From Polaromonas sp. (lineage in GTDB: Bacteria > Pseudomonadota > Gammaproteobacteria > Burkholderiales > Burkholderiaceae_C): a stretch of DNA of 5,598 nucleotides. Positions 4,895-5,598 of the stretch are shown here, one piece after another. A program made the translations under genes and the position numbers. Under the pieces are notes generated by a model. That model was not told where the DNA came from. It saw only the letters and a program-made list of their open reading frames with translations, and did not search any database. Position 1 is the stretch's first letter. Each line of letters begins with the position of its first letter. The DNA lies in the NCBI GenBank assembly GCA_013205645.1, contig JABMMH010000299.1:1-5598 (forward strand), in the 5' to 3' direction.

Positions 4895-4993
4895 CTGCCC
4901 GCCTGAGGAATACTACGTACGCCCCATGAACTTGAGGCGGGTCAAATTCGCCGTTTCGGCACGGCTGATTGAAACCTTTGGCACAATTTGTCT
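4895..4993 (+). other. hemB upstream region with two inverted repeats
   Basis: CCCGCCT (4898-4904) and AGGCGGG (4935-4941) form a perfect seven-base inverted repeat with a 30-base loop that contains the palindrome TACGTA. GCCGT (4950-4954) and ACGGC (4961-4965) form a second, shorter hairpin around TTCGGC. Either could lie in a hemB leader or be a regulator site. No well-spaced -35/-10 pair for hemB was found. CACAAT at 4982-4987 is -10-like and only six bases from the ATG. No Shine-Dalgarno precedes hemB. Confidence 0.4.
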
Positions 4994-5598
4994 ATGACCT
5001 TATTCGCCCCCTTCCCCCTTGGTCGGCCCCGCCGCCTGCGTCGCGACAGCTTCACCCGCAACTTGGTGCGTGAAAACGCCTTGAGTGCGCACGACCTGAT
5101 TTACCCGGTCTTCGTCACCGACGGCCAGCAGCGCCGCGAGCCGATTGGCTCCATGACCGGCGTTGAGCGACTGAGTCTGGACCTGCTGCTGCCGGTGGCC
5201 GAAGAGTGCGTCAAGCTGGGGATTCCGGTGATGGCCTTGTTCCCCGTGATTGACCCGGCGCTGAAAACTATCGACGGCCGCGAAGCCCTGAACCCGGACG
5301 GCTTGATCCCGAAGGTGGTGCGCGAACTCAAGAAACGCTTTCCAGAGCTGGGCGTGATGACCGACGTCGCGCTCGACCCCTACACCAGCCACGGCCAAGA
5401 CGGCCTGCTTGGCGAGAATGGCTACATCCTCAACGACGAGACCGTGACCGTACTGGTTCAGCAAGCACTGACCCAGGCCGAAGCCGGCGTCGACATCGTC
5501 GCCCCCAGCGACATGATGGACGGCCGCATCGCCGCGATTCGCACGGCGCTGGAGTCACGCCACTTGATTCACACCCGCATCATGGCCTACAGCGCCAA
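4994..5598 (+). CDS. hemB: Porphobilinogen synthase (delta-aminolevulinic acid dehydratase), 3'-truncated by window end
   Basis: The first 201 codons plus two bases are present; the family is usually about 325-340 residues. HemB condenses two 5-aminolevulinate molecules to porphobilinogen in the cytoplasm, the second committed step of tetrapyrrole synthesis. Recognisable blocks are RPRRLRRDSFTRNLVREN (11-28), LIYPVFV (35-41), REPIGSMTGVERLS (48-61), ALFPVIDP (81-88) and VMTDVALDPYTSHGQDGLL (121-139), then DIVAPSDMMDGRI (167-179). The zinc cysteines of the human/E. coli type are replaced by Ala126, Asp128 and Asp136, as in the Mg-dependent Pseudomonas aeruginosa type. The window ends in RIMAYSA plus AA, one base short of the codon for the first Schiff-base lysine (residue 202). 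ATG 4994 fits the family N-terminus. The gene is divergent from hemJ. Confidence 0.97.
   Translation, partial: MTLFAPFPLGRPRRLRRDSFTRNLVRENALSAHDLIYPVFVTDGQQRREPIGSMTGVERLSLDLLLPVAEECVKLGIPVMALFPVIDPALKTIDGREALNPDGLIPKVVRELKKRFPELGVMTDVALDPYTSHGQDGLLGENGYILNDETVTVLVQQALTQAEAGVDIVAPSDMMDGRIAAIRTALESRHLIHTRIMAYSA

Noticed and set aside
4801..4941. 6S RNA, RNase P RNA, tmRNA, SRP RNA or cobalamin riboswitch in the hemJ-hemB spacer
   Set aside because: The conserved cores of these RNAs were looked for and not found. The GGAGGAAAG and GCCACTG words are only partial matches, and the element is too short for RNase P or tmRNA.
5000..5464. Minus-strand open frame of 154 codons opposite hemB
   Set aside because: It is antisense of an unmistakable hemB, its translation resembles no known family, and it arises from the codon bias of hemB.
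1..5598. CRISPR array, tRNA, insertion sequence or attachment site
   Set aside because: No regularly spaced repeats, cloverleaf with tRNA consensus, transposase frame or terminal inverted repeats were seen on either strand.

Overview
The window looks like a chromosomal housekeeping region of a betaproteobacterium, most likely Burkholderiales and plausibly Comamonadaceae (the Rhodoferax/Polaromonas kind). This rests on high-GC codon use, a betaproteobacterial-type S12, HemJ used for the protoporphyrinogen step, and an Asp-type HemB. The genus-level guess is inference from remembered protein families, not from a search. There is no sign of phage, insertion sequence, CRISPR or recent transfer.

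Layout. Seven genes are present. Six lie on the minus strand and read right to left: hemJ (4713-4279), a VanZ-family membrane protein (4257-3163), a small thioredoxin-fold [2Fe-2S] ferredoxin (3139-2771), a COG2945-type alpha/beta hydrolase (2734-2108), the periplasmic D,D-carboxypeptidase dacC (1991-792) and rpsL (628-251). After rpsL, the first three codons of rpsG lie at the left edge (9-1). On the plus strand, hemB starts at 4994 and runs off the right edge just before its first active-site lysine codon is complete. hemJ to hydrolase have gaps of only 21-36 bp and look like one transcription unit. dacC follows after 116 bp. rpsL has its own credible extended -10 promoter in the 163-bp gap after dacC and begins the str operon.

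Functional links. hemJ and hemB are divergent and both serve heme synthesis (protoporphyrinogen IX oxidation and porphobilinogen synthesis), so their 280-bp shared spacer is a natural control region. rpsL and rpsG are ribosomal partners, and their 241-bp spacer has structure just before the rpsG ribosome binding site, where S7 feedback acts in E. coli. DacC and VanZ are cell-envelope proteins. The ferredoxin and hydrolase have no evident substrate from context.

Most interesting item. The hemJ-hemB spacer holds a compact RNA-like element (about 4894 down to 4752) on the minus strand. It has a closing helix, a small hairpin, two abutting hairpins and a textbook intrinsic terminator ending in eight U. 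One hairpin contains two pairs that are G-U wobbles only when read as minus-strand RNA, which supports that strand. One loop shows an anti-Shine-Dalgarno-like UUCCUCCCUU. Part of the element can also pair with the terminator's 5' arm. It could therefore be a free small RNA or an attenuating leader of hemJ.
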